Assembly (NCBI GenBank): GCA_025357835.1 | Contig: JANYLM010000027.1 | Span: 1 to 47,725, forward strand | DNA from: Gammaproteobacteria bacterium | Lineage (GTDB): Bacteria > Pseudomonadota > Gammaproteobacteria > Steroidobacterales > Steroidobacteraceae | DNA: 47,725 bases | Direction: 5' to 3' | In this document: positions 1 through 8,679 of the stretch, one piece after another | Position numbering within the stretch: position 1 is the first letter of the stretch | Layout of the letters: each line of letters starts with the position of its first letter | The notes under the pieces: model-generated | What the model was told of the DNA's origin: nothing | Databases searched by the model: none | The model's input: the letters and a program-made list of their open reading frames with translations, nothing else | Made by a program: the position numbers and the translations under genes

Positions 1-1
1 G

Positions 2-1699
2 GCCTGTGGCCGTCTGTTCACGCCGTTCACCCAGGCCGATGCGTCGACGACCCGCCGCTTTGGGGGCACTGGGTTAGGTTTATCCATCGCGCGCCGTTTC
101 GTGGAACTGATGGGCGGTGAGATAGGTATGACCAGCACCATAGGAGCGGGTAGCAACTTTTGGATCGAAGTACCGCTTGGCATTTCACCCTATGTCGATG
201 GCACGCTGCGGACCGGCTTGAGAGTTCTGATCGTGGACCCGCATGGCGATTCACCGCAAGGCTTGGGCGCCATGGTGCGTGCACTCGGCTGGAATCCGCA
301 AGTGGTCGAAACGGGCGAGAAAATGCTCGCGGTCTTGGACAATGTCCAGCCGAGTGCGCGGGCGGATGCGCTCATTATGGACCTGCATCAGCACGACATG
401 CGTGCACACGATTGGATTGCCCGCCTTGAAAAGAATCGGGCCGCCGGTGAGCTGCCGTCGATCATGGTCGTGGCTGAATCCGAGCAGTCGTATGCTGAAC
501 ACAGGCAGCTTATGCGGGCATCGGATGTGCTGTTGATAAGACCGGTGACCAGTTCGGCGCTGTTCAATGCGATCAATCTTGCGGTATCCCGCCGGCCGAA
601 CAATAACGAATGTATATTTGAATATACGACTTTTGACGAGCTGCATGCGCAATGGTTGAGCGGCGTGCGGGTGTTGGTGGTCGATGACAGCGACATCAAC
701 TTGGAAGTTGCGCAGCGCATTCTGGAAAAGCAAGGTGCGACCGTCACGACCTGCTCCGATGGATTGTCGGCCCTATCGGAACTGCGTGCCAGCCACGGGA
801 ACATCGACGTGGTGCTCATGGATGTGCAAATGCCTGTTCTTGACGGTAACGAGGCGACACGCCGCATTCGCAGCGAATTGAAGCTGAACTCGCTTCCGAT
901 CCTCGCCCTGACGGCCGGAGCGCTCGTCGGGGAGCGGCAGCGCTCGCTAGACTCGGGCATGAACGACTTCCTGAGCAAGCCCTTCGATCCTCAAGTCTTG
1001 ATTCGTAAGGTACGACATCTAGTGGAACAGGCGCGCGGCGAGCCTATTGCCATGGTGTTCGGCGACAAAAGATCCGAGTGTCAAAACCGAAACCAGCCGT
1101 TTATGAAGTCCATCGATGCCAGTGTGGTGCAGCAGATGTTCGGCGATGAATTGACGCTGTTCAAGTCATTGCTAGCCCGCATGCTCCGCGATTACTCGGA
1201 TTTCTCGTTGCCCATTTCCGTTTCGCCCGATGATGAGACCGCTTGTCGGCTACTCAAAGAGCGGGCACACAAGCTGAAGGGTAGCGCAGGCATGATCGGC
1301 GCGACCAACGTCATGCGCATGGCGGGCGCCGTTGAGCGGGCTCTGCAGGAGACCCGACCGGCTGCGACGTTGGACGGCATATTGAAGAAGTTGGCAGCGG
1401 CGCTCATCACGCTGCGTGAAGAGGCAAACTCCTTGCTCCAAAGTCAACCGCTGCAGGATACGGCCTGCGAGATCGCCGTAGCATTTTGCCCGGTCATCGC
1501 CCGCGCCGACCGCGATGAGCTGTGCGAGCTACTCGAAAGTCAGAATCTCGCGGCCGTCGACAAATTCATCGTTCTATCGCCCTCGCTTCGGCGGATACTC
1601 GATGCTGAGCGTTTCCAGCAGCTTCACGATGCAGTGGAAAATCTGGATTTCCCGCGGGGCGCCGCACTATTGCGCGGGGCTGCCAGCGATCCTGAGTGA
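2..1699 (+). CDS. Hybrid sensor histidine kinase, C-terminal part (HATPase end, two receivers, HPt); 5' end outside the window
   Basis: This is the 3' part of a multidomain phosphorelay kinase. The reading frame is open from base 2, so no start codon is visible. Bases 2-180 encode the end of a HATPase domain, with the F-box-like FTPFTQAD and the G2 box GGTGLGLSI. A first receiver follows at about 215-590. It looks degenerate: the acidic pocket reads VDPHGD rather than DD, and the usual Lys is Arg (LIRPV). The second receiver, about 665-1020, is complete (VVDDSD, LMDVQMP, LSKPF). A C-terminal HPt domain carries AHKLKGSAGMIGA with the phosphoryl-accepting His (about 1265-1305). The layout matches BarA/EvgS-type relays, in which phosphate moves from kinase His to receiver Asp to HPt His to a separate response regulator. 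The sensor domain and partner are not visible. The domain calls are secure; the signal sensed is unknown. Confidence 0.93.
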   Translation, partial: ACGRLFTPFTQADASTTRRFGGTGLGLSIARRFVELMGGEIGMTSTIGAGSNFWIEVPLGISPYVDGTLRTGLRVLIVDPHGDSPQGLGAMVRALGWNPQVVETGEKMLAVLDNVQPSARADALIMDLHQHDMRAHDWIARLEKNRAAGELPSIMVVAESEQSYAEHRQLMRASDVLLIRPVTSSALFNAINLAVSRRPNNNECIFEYTTFDELHAQWLSGVRVLVVDDSDINLEVAQRILEKQGATVTTCSDGLSALSELRASHGNIDVVLMDVQMPVLDGNEATRRIRSELKLNSLPILALTAGALVGERQRSLDSGMNDFLSKPFDPQVLIRKVRHLVEQARGEPIAMVFGDKRSECQNRNQPFMKSIDASVVQQMFGDELTLFKSLLARMLRDYSDFSLPISVSPDDETACRLLKERAHKLKGSAGMIGATNVMRMAGAVERALQETRPAATLDGILKKLAAALITLREEANSLLQSQPLQDTACEIAVAFCPVIARADRDELCELLESQNLAAVDKFIVLSPSLRRILDAERFQQLHDAVENLDFPRGAALLRGAASDPE

Positions 1700-1897
1700 T
1701 CGCGAGGACAGAGGATACCCGTGATTGTATTTTTGGCCGCTTCTATGCAAACCTTTGTCGCATGGGTACCGTGTTCCGCTCCAAAGTCGACGGCAAACTC
1801 AAAGCGGTCGGATTCGTCATGGCCTGCGTGTCGCTCCTTGCCAGCGCCACCAGCCCTTTGCACACCGTGGCCGATTTCTGAATCGCCCTGACATTAA

Positions 1898-2194
1898 CTA
1901 TCGGCTACCACGGCTCGCAACTGACAGATGACTCAGGGTCCACGCGAGCGACGCGGCCGTCACGACCGCCAACCAAGGATGATCGTGAACATAGTCCAAG
2001 AGAGAACTCGGAATGCGGGTGATTTTAATGGAGCGCTGCACGTCGCGAGGCGGTTTCAGGTCTGGTCCACGCGAAATGAATCCGTCGACGCGATCACGGA
2101 GTCGTTGCACGTCGGGATTCTTCGTGTCACGCAACTTGGATACCAGCTCTTTGGCGTCTTCCATCAAGTTGTTAATCCGCTTTTCATAACCCAT
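1898..2194 (-). CDS. DUF883/ElaB-YqjD-like membrane-anchored protein
   Basis: This 98-residue protein has a charged, helical N-terminal part (MGYEKRINNLMEDAKELVSK onward). It ends in a single hydrophobic segment with the motif YVHDHPWLAVVTAASLAW, which resembles the C-terminal 'ENPW' anchor of the ElaB/YqjD/DUF883 family. Those family members are stress-induced inner-membrane proteins, and some bind ribosomes. The start is supported by GAGGTGA seven bases upstream of the ATG. It lies downstream of the DoxX gene on the same strand, about 150 bases away. The family call rests on the terminal motif and general composition, so function remains open. An alternative is an unrelated small tail-anchored protein. 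Confidence 0.7.
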   Translation of the reverse strand: MGYEKRINNLMEDAKELVSKLRDTKNPDVQRLRDRVDGFISRGPDLKPPRDVQRSIKITRIPSSLLDYVHDHPWLAVVTAASLAWTLSHLSVASRGSR

Positions 2195-2341
2195 AAGATT
2201 TCACCTCAAATATTACGGCGGGTAGGTATGTGCACCGGGTATCGTACCGGGTGGATTATGAACCAGTAGTACGGCCAAATCCGTAGGCCGAGACTGAATT
2301 CCTTTGTAAGACGGAACCCACGTTGACGATCTGAAAGCGAA

Positions 2342-2824
2342 CTACGGATTCTGAATCTGAGGCGATTGCGGATGCGTTCCTCGAATCCATTTTTCCAAGA
2401 CATGGTCGATCGAGACCAACCCTGCTCCAGCAATGGCAAGCCAGAGAAAGAGTGCCAAATATTCAAACTCATCGAAACCAAGTAAGGTCTCAAGCGAGTC
2501 AACGTCGCCCCATTTCGCAGACCGAATGGCGACGATCATGGTGATTCCAAGCGCCCCCGCGGAAATCCTGGTCAGCAGACCCACTAGGAGGAACAATCCA
2601 CCCACGAACTCGACCCCTGACACAAAGGGCGCGAGCACGTGTGCGAAAGGGATTCCCCAATCCACGAAATTCTCGGTCACTTGCGGCAGACCGTGCAGTT
2701 TTCCCCAACCGCTCAACATAAACACCCAGCCGACCGTAATGCGGGCGAACAGCGGTGCCAACCAGGTCAAGTGATGCGCCACACGCCGCGGCCACTCGAT
2801 CAACCATTGAATCGCGAGTTTCAT
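2342..2824 (-). CDS. DoxX family membrane protein
   Basis: This is a 160-residue integral membrane protein with about four hydrophobic segments. The DoxX-family pattern is visible: FARITVGWVFMLSGWGKL near the N terminus, then PFVSGVEFVGGLFLLVGLLTR in the middle. Members of this family are small inner-membrane proteins linked to thiosulfate:quinone oxidoreductase subunits or to redox-stress complexes, but most are uncharacterised. The ATG is preceded by GGGGAGA at good spacing. The C terminus after about residue 145 is hydrophilic. No partner enzyme lies beside it, so only the family name can be given with confidence. Confidence 0.85.
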   Translation of the reverse strand: MKLAIQWLIEWPRRVAHHLTWLAPLFARITVGWVFMLSGWGKLHGLPQVTENFVDWGIPFAHVLAPFVSGVEFVGGLFLLVGLLTRISAGALGITMIVAIRSAKWGDVDSLETLLGFDEFEYLALFLWLAIAGAGLVSIDHVLEKWIRGTHPQSPQIQNP

Positions 2825-3412
2825 GAATATCTCCCCAACATTAATTCAAGTGTGGGCACCCGCGCCCCGGACATTCAGCGGACGGCGGCAACATTTATAC
2901 AAGAGACCGCAAACATCGGAGATTTATTGCCGTCGGTCGAAGGGACGTGCATCGGGTGGGGTCTTAAGTGAGAGCGTGACAGCTTGGATGCCGGTGTTTT
3001 TGCTGAATATTCGGGCCCATGTCGGCTATATTCCTACAACATTCGAGGTGATGCGCCGATCACAGCGCTCCCACTGCAGCGGGATACTGTTCAGCGTCTA
3101 AGTTGCGTGAAATGGAGTCAGCGATGCACAGTGAACAAGTATCCGTCGAATCTAGTCCTGAGAGGCCGCCGCTGGCGCCCTACGATCCACCAGAGCCGGC
3201 TCCTCAGGCCGCAGCATGGCGCAGAGCGCTGAAAGTGGTGGGATGTACGCCGCCATACCGACTACGTTTAGTTGCTGGAACTACCACGCGCATGGCCAAG
3301 GTAATGGAGGCCGGCAAGTCGGGATAGGGGTGCAGTAATCGACAAGCCCGTATTTGCGCGGCGCTAACAGTGCTCCTTACCCGTTGGGAGGACGTCAGAG
3401 GCAGCATGCTCA
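2825..3412. other. Intergenic stretch without a convincing gene
   Basis: This 588-base region separates the divergently read DoxX gene from the end of folD. The best open frame is 3103-3327 on the plus strand (74 codons, TTG start, alternatives ATG 3112 and 3124). Its first half is Pro/Glu rich and could be real, but it has no ribosome binding site and no recognisable domain. It may be a decayed N-terminal fragment. No tRNA, hairpin terminator or repeat is evident by eye. Confidence 0.4.
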
Positions 3413-4336
3413 TTATGGCGCGCGGGCGTGTGAGGGCTCGCCCCACATCCGTTGTGCCGCTGTAATGGTGTTTGCGAGCAGCATGGTGACGGTCATCGGA
3501 CCGACACCCCCGGGAACCGGTGTGATGTAGGAGGCCTTTTGCGAGACCCCATCGAAATCCACATCACCGACAATCTTGCCGTCGGGCAATCGATTGATGC
3601 CAACGTCGATGACCACGGCGCCGGTTTTAACCATTTGCGAAACGATTAGATTGGGCCGGCCGGCCGCGACCACCAAGATATCCGCAAGAATCGTGAATTG
3701 CGCGAGGTCGCGCGTCTTGGCGTGGCAGATGCATACGGTTGCGTCCCGCTGCATCAACATCATTGCTGTGGGTTTGCCCACTATATTGCTGGCCCCAACG
3801 ACGACGACGTTTTGGCCGGCGATCGGAATGCCTTCGGCTTCCAGAAGCTTCTGCACTCCGTAGGGCGTGCAGGGTGGGAACACCGCGGTCCCGACGGCGA
3901 GGCTCCCGACGTTGTAGAGATGGAATCCGTCGACGTCCTTCTCGACGGCGATGCGTTCCAGTACCGCGTGAACCGGCAGGTGACGGGGCAGGGGCAGCTG
4001 CACCAGAATGCCATGCACCGAGGCGTCCCGATTCTGCTCCTCGATCACAGCCAGAAGTGTGTCCAACGTGCTCGAAGCCGGAAGAGTGATGACCACGGAC
4101 TCAATTCCCACGTCCCGGCAGGCCTTGGATTTATTCGACACGTACAGGCGCGACGCCGCGTCGTCGCCGACCAATATCACTGTGAGTTTCGGAGGAGCTC
4201 CGAATTTAGCCAGGAGTTCAGCCGCCTTGATGCGTAACTCTTCGCGCAAGCGTCGCGCATGTAGGCGCCCATCGATGATCTTGGCGCCTGTGGAATGGAT
4301 CATCTCGGAGGCTGTATTGAGGTTTGCAGTGGTCAT
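3413..4336 (-). CDS. folD: Bifunctional methylenetetrahydrofolate dehydrogenase / methenyltetrahydrofolate cyclohydrolase FolD
   Basis: FolD interconverts 5,10-methylene-THF, 5,10-methenyl-THF and 10-formyl-THF in the cytosol, using NADP or NAD. The 307-residue product has the catalytic YVSNK (Tyr65, Lys69), the substrate-loop QLPLP (Gln113), KDVDGFH (Asp136), the nucleotide-binding GASNIVGKP, and the C-terminal PVPGGVGPMTVTML signature. The frame is open a further 43 codons upstream to 4465, but that extension does not look like FolD. The ATG at 4336, with a weak GAGAA upstream, begins a normal-length protein. The gene lies downstream of the choline-sulfatase, and the window encodes three methylene-THF-producing dehydrogenases. 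A role in oxidising the one-carbon units from N-demethylation is therefore a reasonable inference, although FolD is also a housekeeping enzyme. Confidence 0.96.
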   Translation of the reverse strand: MTTANLNTASEMIHSTGAKIIDGRLHARRLREELRIKAAELLAKFGAPPKLTVILVGDDAASRLYVSNKSKACRDVGIESVVITLPASSTLDTLLAVIEEQNRDASVHGILVQLPLPRHLPVHAVLERIAVEKDVDGFHLYNVGSLAVGTAVFPPCTPYGVQKLLEAEGIPIAGQNVVVVGASNIVGKPTAMMLMQRDATVCICHAKTRDLAQFTILADILVVAAGRPNLIVSQMVKTGAVVIDVGINRLPDGKIVGDVDFDGVSQKASYITPVPGGVGPMTVTMLLANTITAAQRMWGEPSHARAP

Positions 4337-4473
4337 TGACGATTCTCGCACGCTGGGCCGCAAAACCCCAAAGCCGTTCCAGTATATTTTACTGCCATGC
4401 ATAGTTTTTGCATAACAGTAATGACGTGCGCTGCAAAGCGCCAATACCGCCACTGATCCCGGCAAATATGATT

Positions 4474-4498
4474 GCGATTTACCGCGATTTACCGCGAT
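4474..4498. repeat. 10-bp tandem repeat between folD and the sulfatase gene
   Basis: The unit GCGATTTACC occurs at 4474-4483 and again at 4484-4493. A third partial copy (GCGAT) starts at 4494. The period is one helical turn, and the repeat lies about 140-160 bases upstream of the folD start. It could be slippage-derived or a protein-binding site; nothing here separates the two. Confidence 0.6.
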
Positions 4499-4510
4499 CT
4501 TCGTCGAAAT

Positions 4511-6037
4511 CTATGGCATCCGGCCGGTAAATGGCGGAAACCTCGCCATGGCTTCCAAGTCACCTAAATCCTGATCATTGCGCACGTACAGACGACTGGA
4601 ATCGCGGATGGGCTGGAAGTCCCATGGCGTGTAGCGTCCCTCGCGCAAGGCATCGTAAACCAGATGGCGGCGCTGCTGACTGGCGATGACCGCTGCGTGC
4701 AGTACGGGCATGTCCCAGCGCCGTGCCACCTCGGTGCGAAATTCTCGAACCAGCCCCGCCTGCCGCGCGTCGTGCGCCAGATTTTGCACTTCGTCCGGAT
4801 CTTCGAGCAAGTCATAGAGCTGGTCGGGGTCGATGGGTGAATGCACGAACTTATAGCGCCCGCGTTTGATCATCACCAACGGCGCGATGGCTCCTTCGGC
4901 GAGATACTCGCCGATGACCTCGTCCCTGCCTGCAGCTCCCCCGATCTGCGGTACCAGACTGCTGCCATCCAGCGGCGTGGCGAAATTTGTAGGCTTGTCG
5001 CCGGCGAGTTCGCTCAAAGTCGGCAAAATATCCACCAGCGAGGCGGAAGCTGCGACGCGCCGCGGGGCGAAGCGTCCCGGCGCGTGCACGATCAGCGGAA
5101 TCCGGCAAGCCGGCTCGAAGAAATTCATTTTGTACCAAAGACCCCGCTCGCCCAGCATATCGCCGTGATCGGCGAGCAGCAGCACGATGGTGTTGTCCGC
5201 AAAGCGGGCGTCGGCCAATGCCGCCAGCAGCGTACCGACTTGGTCGTCTATGTAGGAGACGGCGCCGTAATAGGCGCGGCGCGCGGCGCGAACCTGCGCG
5301 TCGTTCACGGCCTGCAAGTCGAGGCCGCAGACATGGCGCAGGCGTCGAGAATGCGGGTCGAGCTCATCCGTGGCCATGCGCACACGCGGCATGTCGATTT
5401 CAACATCCGCGTAGCGATCCCAGTAGCGTTGCGGTATCACATAGGGGTCATGCGGGTGGGTCATCGATGCCACCATACAAAATGGACGTCGGTCCTTGCC
5501 GCGGGCCATGTCAAAAAGCTTTTGCCGGGCGTTGAAGACGACGTCGTCGTCGAAGTCGATTTGGTTGGTACGGGTGCACGGGCCAGCCTGAGTGACCGAA
5601 TCCATGCTGTGATACCAACTCGGCCGATGCTCGAACCGATTCCAGTCCGGCGTCCAGCCGAAGTCGGCCGGATAGATGTCGGTGGTCAGGCGTTCTTCGA
5701 ATCCATGCAACTGATCCGCCCCGCAAAAATGCATCTTGCCGCTCAACACCGTCTGGTATCCGGCACGCCGCAAGTAATGCGCGAACGTGGGTACTTGCGC
5801 CGGAAATTCCGCCGCATTGTCATAGGCACCGATGGCGGATACCTGCCTGCCCGACAGGAATGAAAACCGCGACGGCGCGCATAGCGGGCTATTGCAATAA
5901 AACGAGTCGAATACCACCCCATCGGCAGCCAGCTTATCGATGTAGGGCGTCTTGGCTACGCGGTTTCCATAGGCGGGCAGCGCACGCGCGGTCAGCTGAT
6001 CCGCCATCAATATCAGAAAGTTCGGATGTTCCGACAA
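4511..6037 (-). CDS. betC: Choline-sulfatase (type I sulfatase)
   Basis: This 508-residue hydrolase of the alkaline-phosphatase/sulfatase fold is predicted to cleave choline-O-sulfate to choline and sulfate. The sulfatase signature reads LCAPSRFSFLSGR, where Cys53 is the residue converted to formylglycine. The N-terminal MADQ and the later LADHGDMLGE supply metal ligands. The C-terminal 65 residues match the choline-sulfatase-specific tail: SQQRRHLVYDAL, WDFQP and YVRNDQDLGDLE. This separates it from generic arylsulfatases. There is no signal peptide, as expected for a cytosolic BetC. It is transcribed alone or with folD from a promoter at 6127-6188 that is shared in design with two other promoters in the window. 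The start is the ATG at 6037. The substrate call is strong by family, untested here. Confidence 0.9.
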   Translation of the reverse strand: MSEHPNFLILMADQLTARALPAYGNRVAKTPYIDKLAADGVVFDSFYCNSPLCAPSRFSFLSGRQVSAIGAYDNAAEFPAQVPTFAHYLRRAGYQTVLSGKMHFCGADQLHGFEERLTTDIYPADFGWTPDWNRFEHRPSWYHSMDSVTQAGPCTRTNQIDFDDDVVFNARQKLFDMARGKDRRPFCMVASMTHPHDPYVIPQRYWDRYADVEIDMPRVRMATDELDPHSRRLRHVCGLDLQAVNDAQVRAARRAYYGAVSYIDDQVGTLLAALADARFADNTIVLLLADHGDMLGERGLWYKMNFFEPACRIPLIVHAPGRFAPRRVAASASLVDILPTLSELAGDKPTNFATPLDGSSLVPQIGGAAGRDEVIGEYLAEGAIAPLVMIKRGRYKFVHSPIDPDQLYDLLEDPDEVQNLAHDARQAGLVREFRTEVARRWDMPVLHAAVIASQQRRHLVYDALREGRYTPWDFQPIRDSSRLYVRNDQDLGDLEAMARFPPFTGRMP

Positions 6038-6393
6038 GCGATTCTCTCCCTATTCAAACGTTGCTCTGCCGTAGCCTCAGGCCGCGCCGGCCGATCGTGG
6101 AGAGGCACCAGAGGCTATCGCATCAAAGCTTAGTCCTTGAACTACGATGCGCTGTGTCGGTTCGCGGTGCCTCCTTGCCATTTCGCGACATTGTGGCGAG
6201 GACGGTGGAATGTGCAGGGCACATAGGATGTGCTGCGTGGTGCGGTTCAAACGCTCAAAGAGCGGTCCGTGGAGCCCATGCTGCTGCTTACCGACGACGA
6301 AACCCTACACGGCTATGGATCATTCGTAGTCATGAGTTAGCCTGCGGGTGATTGATAGCGCGAATTTATTAAAGTGTGAATCCACGGACTTGT
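6038..6393. other. Intergenic region upstream of the sulfatase gene
   Basis: This 356-base stretch follows the end of the MHS transporter gene and precedes the sulfatase gene. It contains the paired 13-bp sites and TAAGCT box described at 6127-6188. The remaining part (6189-6393) contains no open frame with coding character and no obvious intrinsic terminator. Confidence 0.5.
6127..6188 (-). promoter_or_regulatory. Regulated promoter of the choline-sulfatase gene (paired 13-bp sites plus TAAGCT)
   Basis: Read on the minus strand, TCGCGAAATGGCA (6188-6176) is followed by eight bases and a diverged second copy CCGCGAACCGACA (6167-6155). Exactly 22 bases then precede ACTAAGCT, whose TAAGCT (6132-6127) is the likely -10 box. 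The same spacing (21 bp between half-sites, 22 bases to TAAGCT) occurs before the TonB receptor and the GMC oxidoreductase. Each half-site fits the T-N11-A form of LysR-type regulators, and the proximal one overlaps the -35 position. The predicted leader to the ATG is about 80 bases. Confidence 0.75.
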
Positions 6394-7749
6394 TCAGCTA
6401 TCGCGCGGCAAACTCAGTGCGGGAATAGCAATCAATGCCACTGCCGCCGCCAGCATCACGTACCACGCCGGCGCGTATAACGATCCTCCCGACCTTTGCG
6501 TGACCCACGTGAGAATCATGGGCGCGAAGCCGCCGAATACAGTAAACGCTCCGTTGTAAACCAGAGAAGTTCCCGTCGAGCGCACGCTTGTCGGAAAAAT
6601 TTCCGATAGTGCCGCCGGAGCCACCCCGACGAAGCTCGCCACGAGAATGCACACAATACATTGCACCACGATCAGCGTCGGCAGAGTCGGGTCAGTTTTT
6701 AGCCACATTAATAGCGGCAGCACGCATAGGAGTAGCAGCGCCGCGCTGACGAACAGGCTGCGCCGCCTGCCTAAACGGTCCGACAGGCTGCCGAACCAAA
6801 CGCAGCCGATAACGAATGGGATATTGCCTATCAGCGACGCGCCGAAGGCTTGGCGGGCGCTGAAATTAAAGGTATCCGGACGTTGCACGTAAGTCGGTAG
6901 ATAAATCATCAATACGTATACCGCGACCGCCCACAACACGGCCACGCAGAATCCGACGAACAGACTGCGCCCATGGTTGCGAAATATCTGCAGAAGCGGC
7001 GCTTTTGCATGGCTTAGTTCTCGGCTGCGTCGTTCGGCCTCTGCCTGAAATGCCTCTGTTTCATCCAGCGAGCGGCGCAGATACAGTCCCACCGGAGCGA
7101 TGAGCAAGCCGAAGACGAAGGGGATACGCCAACCCCAGTCTTGAACCTCGCCTTTGCTCAACAATGCAGTGACTGTGAACGCAGCCAGTGCGCCCAGGAT
7201 ATTAGCCATTCCCATACTGGCCTCGAGCCAGGATGCAACGCGACCCCGCGTCGTAGGATCGGCGGTCTCCAATAAATAAGCCGTTGCCCCGCCGACTTCT
7301 CCACCCGCCGAAAAACCTTGCAGCACCCGCCCGAGCAACAACAACAGGGGGGCGCCAATGCCGATGGTTGCGTAAGTGGGAGAAAAAGCGATGATGCCGG
7401 TGCCGGCCGCCATCAGAAGTATGGTCAAGGTCAGCGCAGCCTTACGTCCCGCCCGATCGCCAAAATTCCCGATGAACACCGCTCCCAAGGGTCGGACGAC
7501 GAACCCCAAACCAAAAAATAGAAAGGTTTTCATCAACCGAATATTCGGATCATCGCTGGGGAAAAAATTTCCGGCGATATAACCGGCGAATAAGGCATAT
7601 ACCGTGAAGTCATACCACTCGAGCATATTGCCGATCGACGTGGCGATGATGGCACGAGTCTTGACGGCCTGAGTCTGGTGCGCCACGGCAACGTTGGTCC
7701 CGGTACGGAGCGGCGCGGCGGCGGGCAATGTGTCGTCGCTAATGGTCAC
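6394..7749 (-). CDS. MFS transporter of the metabolite:H+ symporter (MHS/ProP-like) family
   Basis: This 451-residue protein has twelve predicted membrane segments. The family pattern is clear: IGNMLEWYDFTVYA at the first segment, GVARP-like FGLGFVVRPLGA, GDRAGRKAAL in loop 2-3, and LLGRVLQGFSAGGEVGG. Members of this group import osmolytes and organic acids such as proline betaine, betaine, alpha-ketoglutarate and shikimate by proton symport. The start is a GTG with no strong ribosome binding site. Only 15 bases separate it from the upstream desaturase-like gene, so it is probably the last gene of an operon. The context suggests import of a betaine-like compound, which is inference. Confidence 0.88.
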   Translation of the reverse strand: MTISDDTLPAAAPLRTGTNVAVAHQTQAVKTRAIIATSIGNMLEWYDFTVYALFAGYIAGNFFPSDDPNIRLMKTFLFFGLGFVVRPLGAVFIGNFGDRAGRKAALTLTILLMAAGTGIIAFSPTYATIGIGAPLLLLLGRVLQGFSAGGEVGGATAYLLETADPTTRGRVASWLEASMGMANILGALAAFTVTALLSKGEVQDWGWRIPFVFGLLIAPVGLYLRRSLDETEAFQAEAERRSRELSHAKAPLLQIFRNHGRSLFVGFCVAVLWAVAVYVLMIYLPTYVQRPDTFNFSARQAFGASLIGNIPFVIGCVWFGSLSDRLGRRRSLFVSAALLLLCVLPLLMWLKTDPTLPTLIVVQCIVCILVASFVGVAPAALSEIFPTSVRSTGTSLVYNGAFTVFGGFAPMILTWVTQRSGGSLYAPAWYVMLAAAVALIAIPALSLPRDS

Positions 7750-7764
7750 CGGTGAAACATGAGC

Positions 7765-8667
7765 CTACAGAGTGGGGTGGACGGGACTAAACACGGGTAC
7801 CAGAAAGTAACTTCTTGCAAGCTGCGTGTATCCTTTGTAGACGAATTGTCCATTGCTTGAGAGAAGAGCGGCTCTATTTTCCCGATAGTAGTGCGGGATG
7901 TCGTACCAAGGCATCGCCGGCTTCAAATGATGCGCAACGTGGAGATTGTTATACAGGTAGAGGATGCCGAACAGCGCGTTGGATTCGACCGATGCGGTTC
8001 GCTCCTGCGAGTCGTCGGCGGCTCGGTGTTCGGTGAATGCACGCAACAAGCTCAAGCTTAGGCCGGGATAAGCGACCAGCAGGCAGTATTGCCACCAAGG
8101 AAAGCCGCAGACGCCCGAGATGAACCAGAACAGCGCGGCCACGGCGACGCCATGCAATGCCCAATGCTGAAGATGGCTGAAGTCGCCTTGCCGTACACGG
8201 TGAGACTCCTTGCTGATCAGAATCCACAGGCGCAGCAGCGGACCGATCAACAATCGGCCTGCCATGGTCTGATTGAATGTCAGAAGCGCCCGTTGGAACG
8301 CGCCCATGCGCGCCCAATCCGCCTGTAGCACATAGTAGGACTCGGTATCCACACCGGGAATGGTGAGATTTATGTCGCGATGGTGCGTCGTATGGCTTTT
8401 GCGATACAAAGGGTACGGGAACCATAGACCGATCGGTAGGAACACGGCCGCGAAACGCAACCAGGCCGGCACGCCGCGAAATGAGTGAATGGCCTCATGC
8501 TGCAGCGAGAAGTGCCAGGCGAGAAGATATGCGCCCACGGGTATGATCACCCACCAGGGGAGCAGCGCATTGAACCAAATCAGCGCCACCCACGAGCTGT
8601 ACAGCAGCAGCGCCACTATCCAAGTGGGCCCATCGTACTGGCGGAATTTCTGCATAGCCGAGCGCAT
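7765..8667 (-). CDS. Membrane fatty-acid-desaturase-family di-iron enzyme
   Basis: This 300-residue integral membrane protein carries the three histidine boxes of the desaturase/hydroxylase superfamily: HEAIH (57-61), HTTHH (92-96) and HVAHH (243-247). EHRA lies at 213-216. Hydrophobic helices near residues 17-50, 68-85 and 172-208 frame the boxes. The family uses a di-iron centre and O2 to desaturate or hydroxylate hydrophobic or membrane-proximal substrates. It sits between a PhnD-like gene (12-base gap) and an MHS transporter (15-base gap), so co-transcription is very likely. In such a cluster it might hydroxylate a small substrate rather than an acyl chain, but the sequence does not settle this. 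No reductase or ferredoxin gene is adjacent. Confidence 0.85.
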   Translation of the reverse strand: MRSAMQKFRQYDGPTWIVALLLYSSWVALIWFNALLPWWVIIPVGAYLLAWHFSLQHEAIHSFRGVPAWLRFAAVFLPIGLWFPYPLYRKSHTTHHRDINLTIPGVDTESYYVLQADWARMGAFQRALLTFNQTMAGRLLIGPLLRLWILISKESHRVRQGDFSHLQHWALHGVAVAALFWFISGVCGFPWWQYCLLVAYPGLSLSLLRAFTEHRAADDSQERTASVESNALFGILYLYNNLHVAHHLKPAMPWYDIPHYYRENRAALLSSNGQFVYKGYTQLARSYFLVPVFSPVHPTL

Positions 8668-8679
8668 AACAGCCTGAGT

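Noticed and set aside
1700..1897. Short frames after the histidine kinase (such as 1696-1881).
   Set aside because: There is no ribosome binding site, no domain, and composition is inconsistent with coding; the gap is left empty.
4841..5863. A 340-codon plus-strand open frame opposite the sulfatase gene.
   Set aside because: The minus-strand sulfatase is fully supported by motifs. The opposite frame is low-complexity and Arg/His rich, typical of an antisense shadow in GC-rich DNA.
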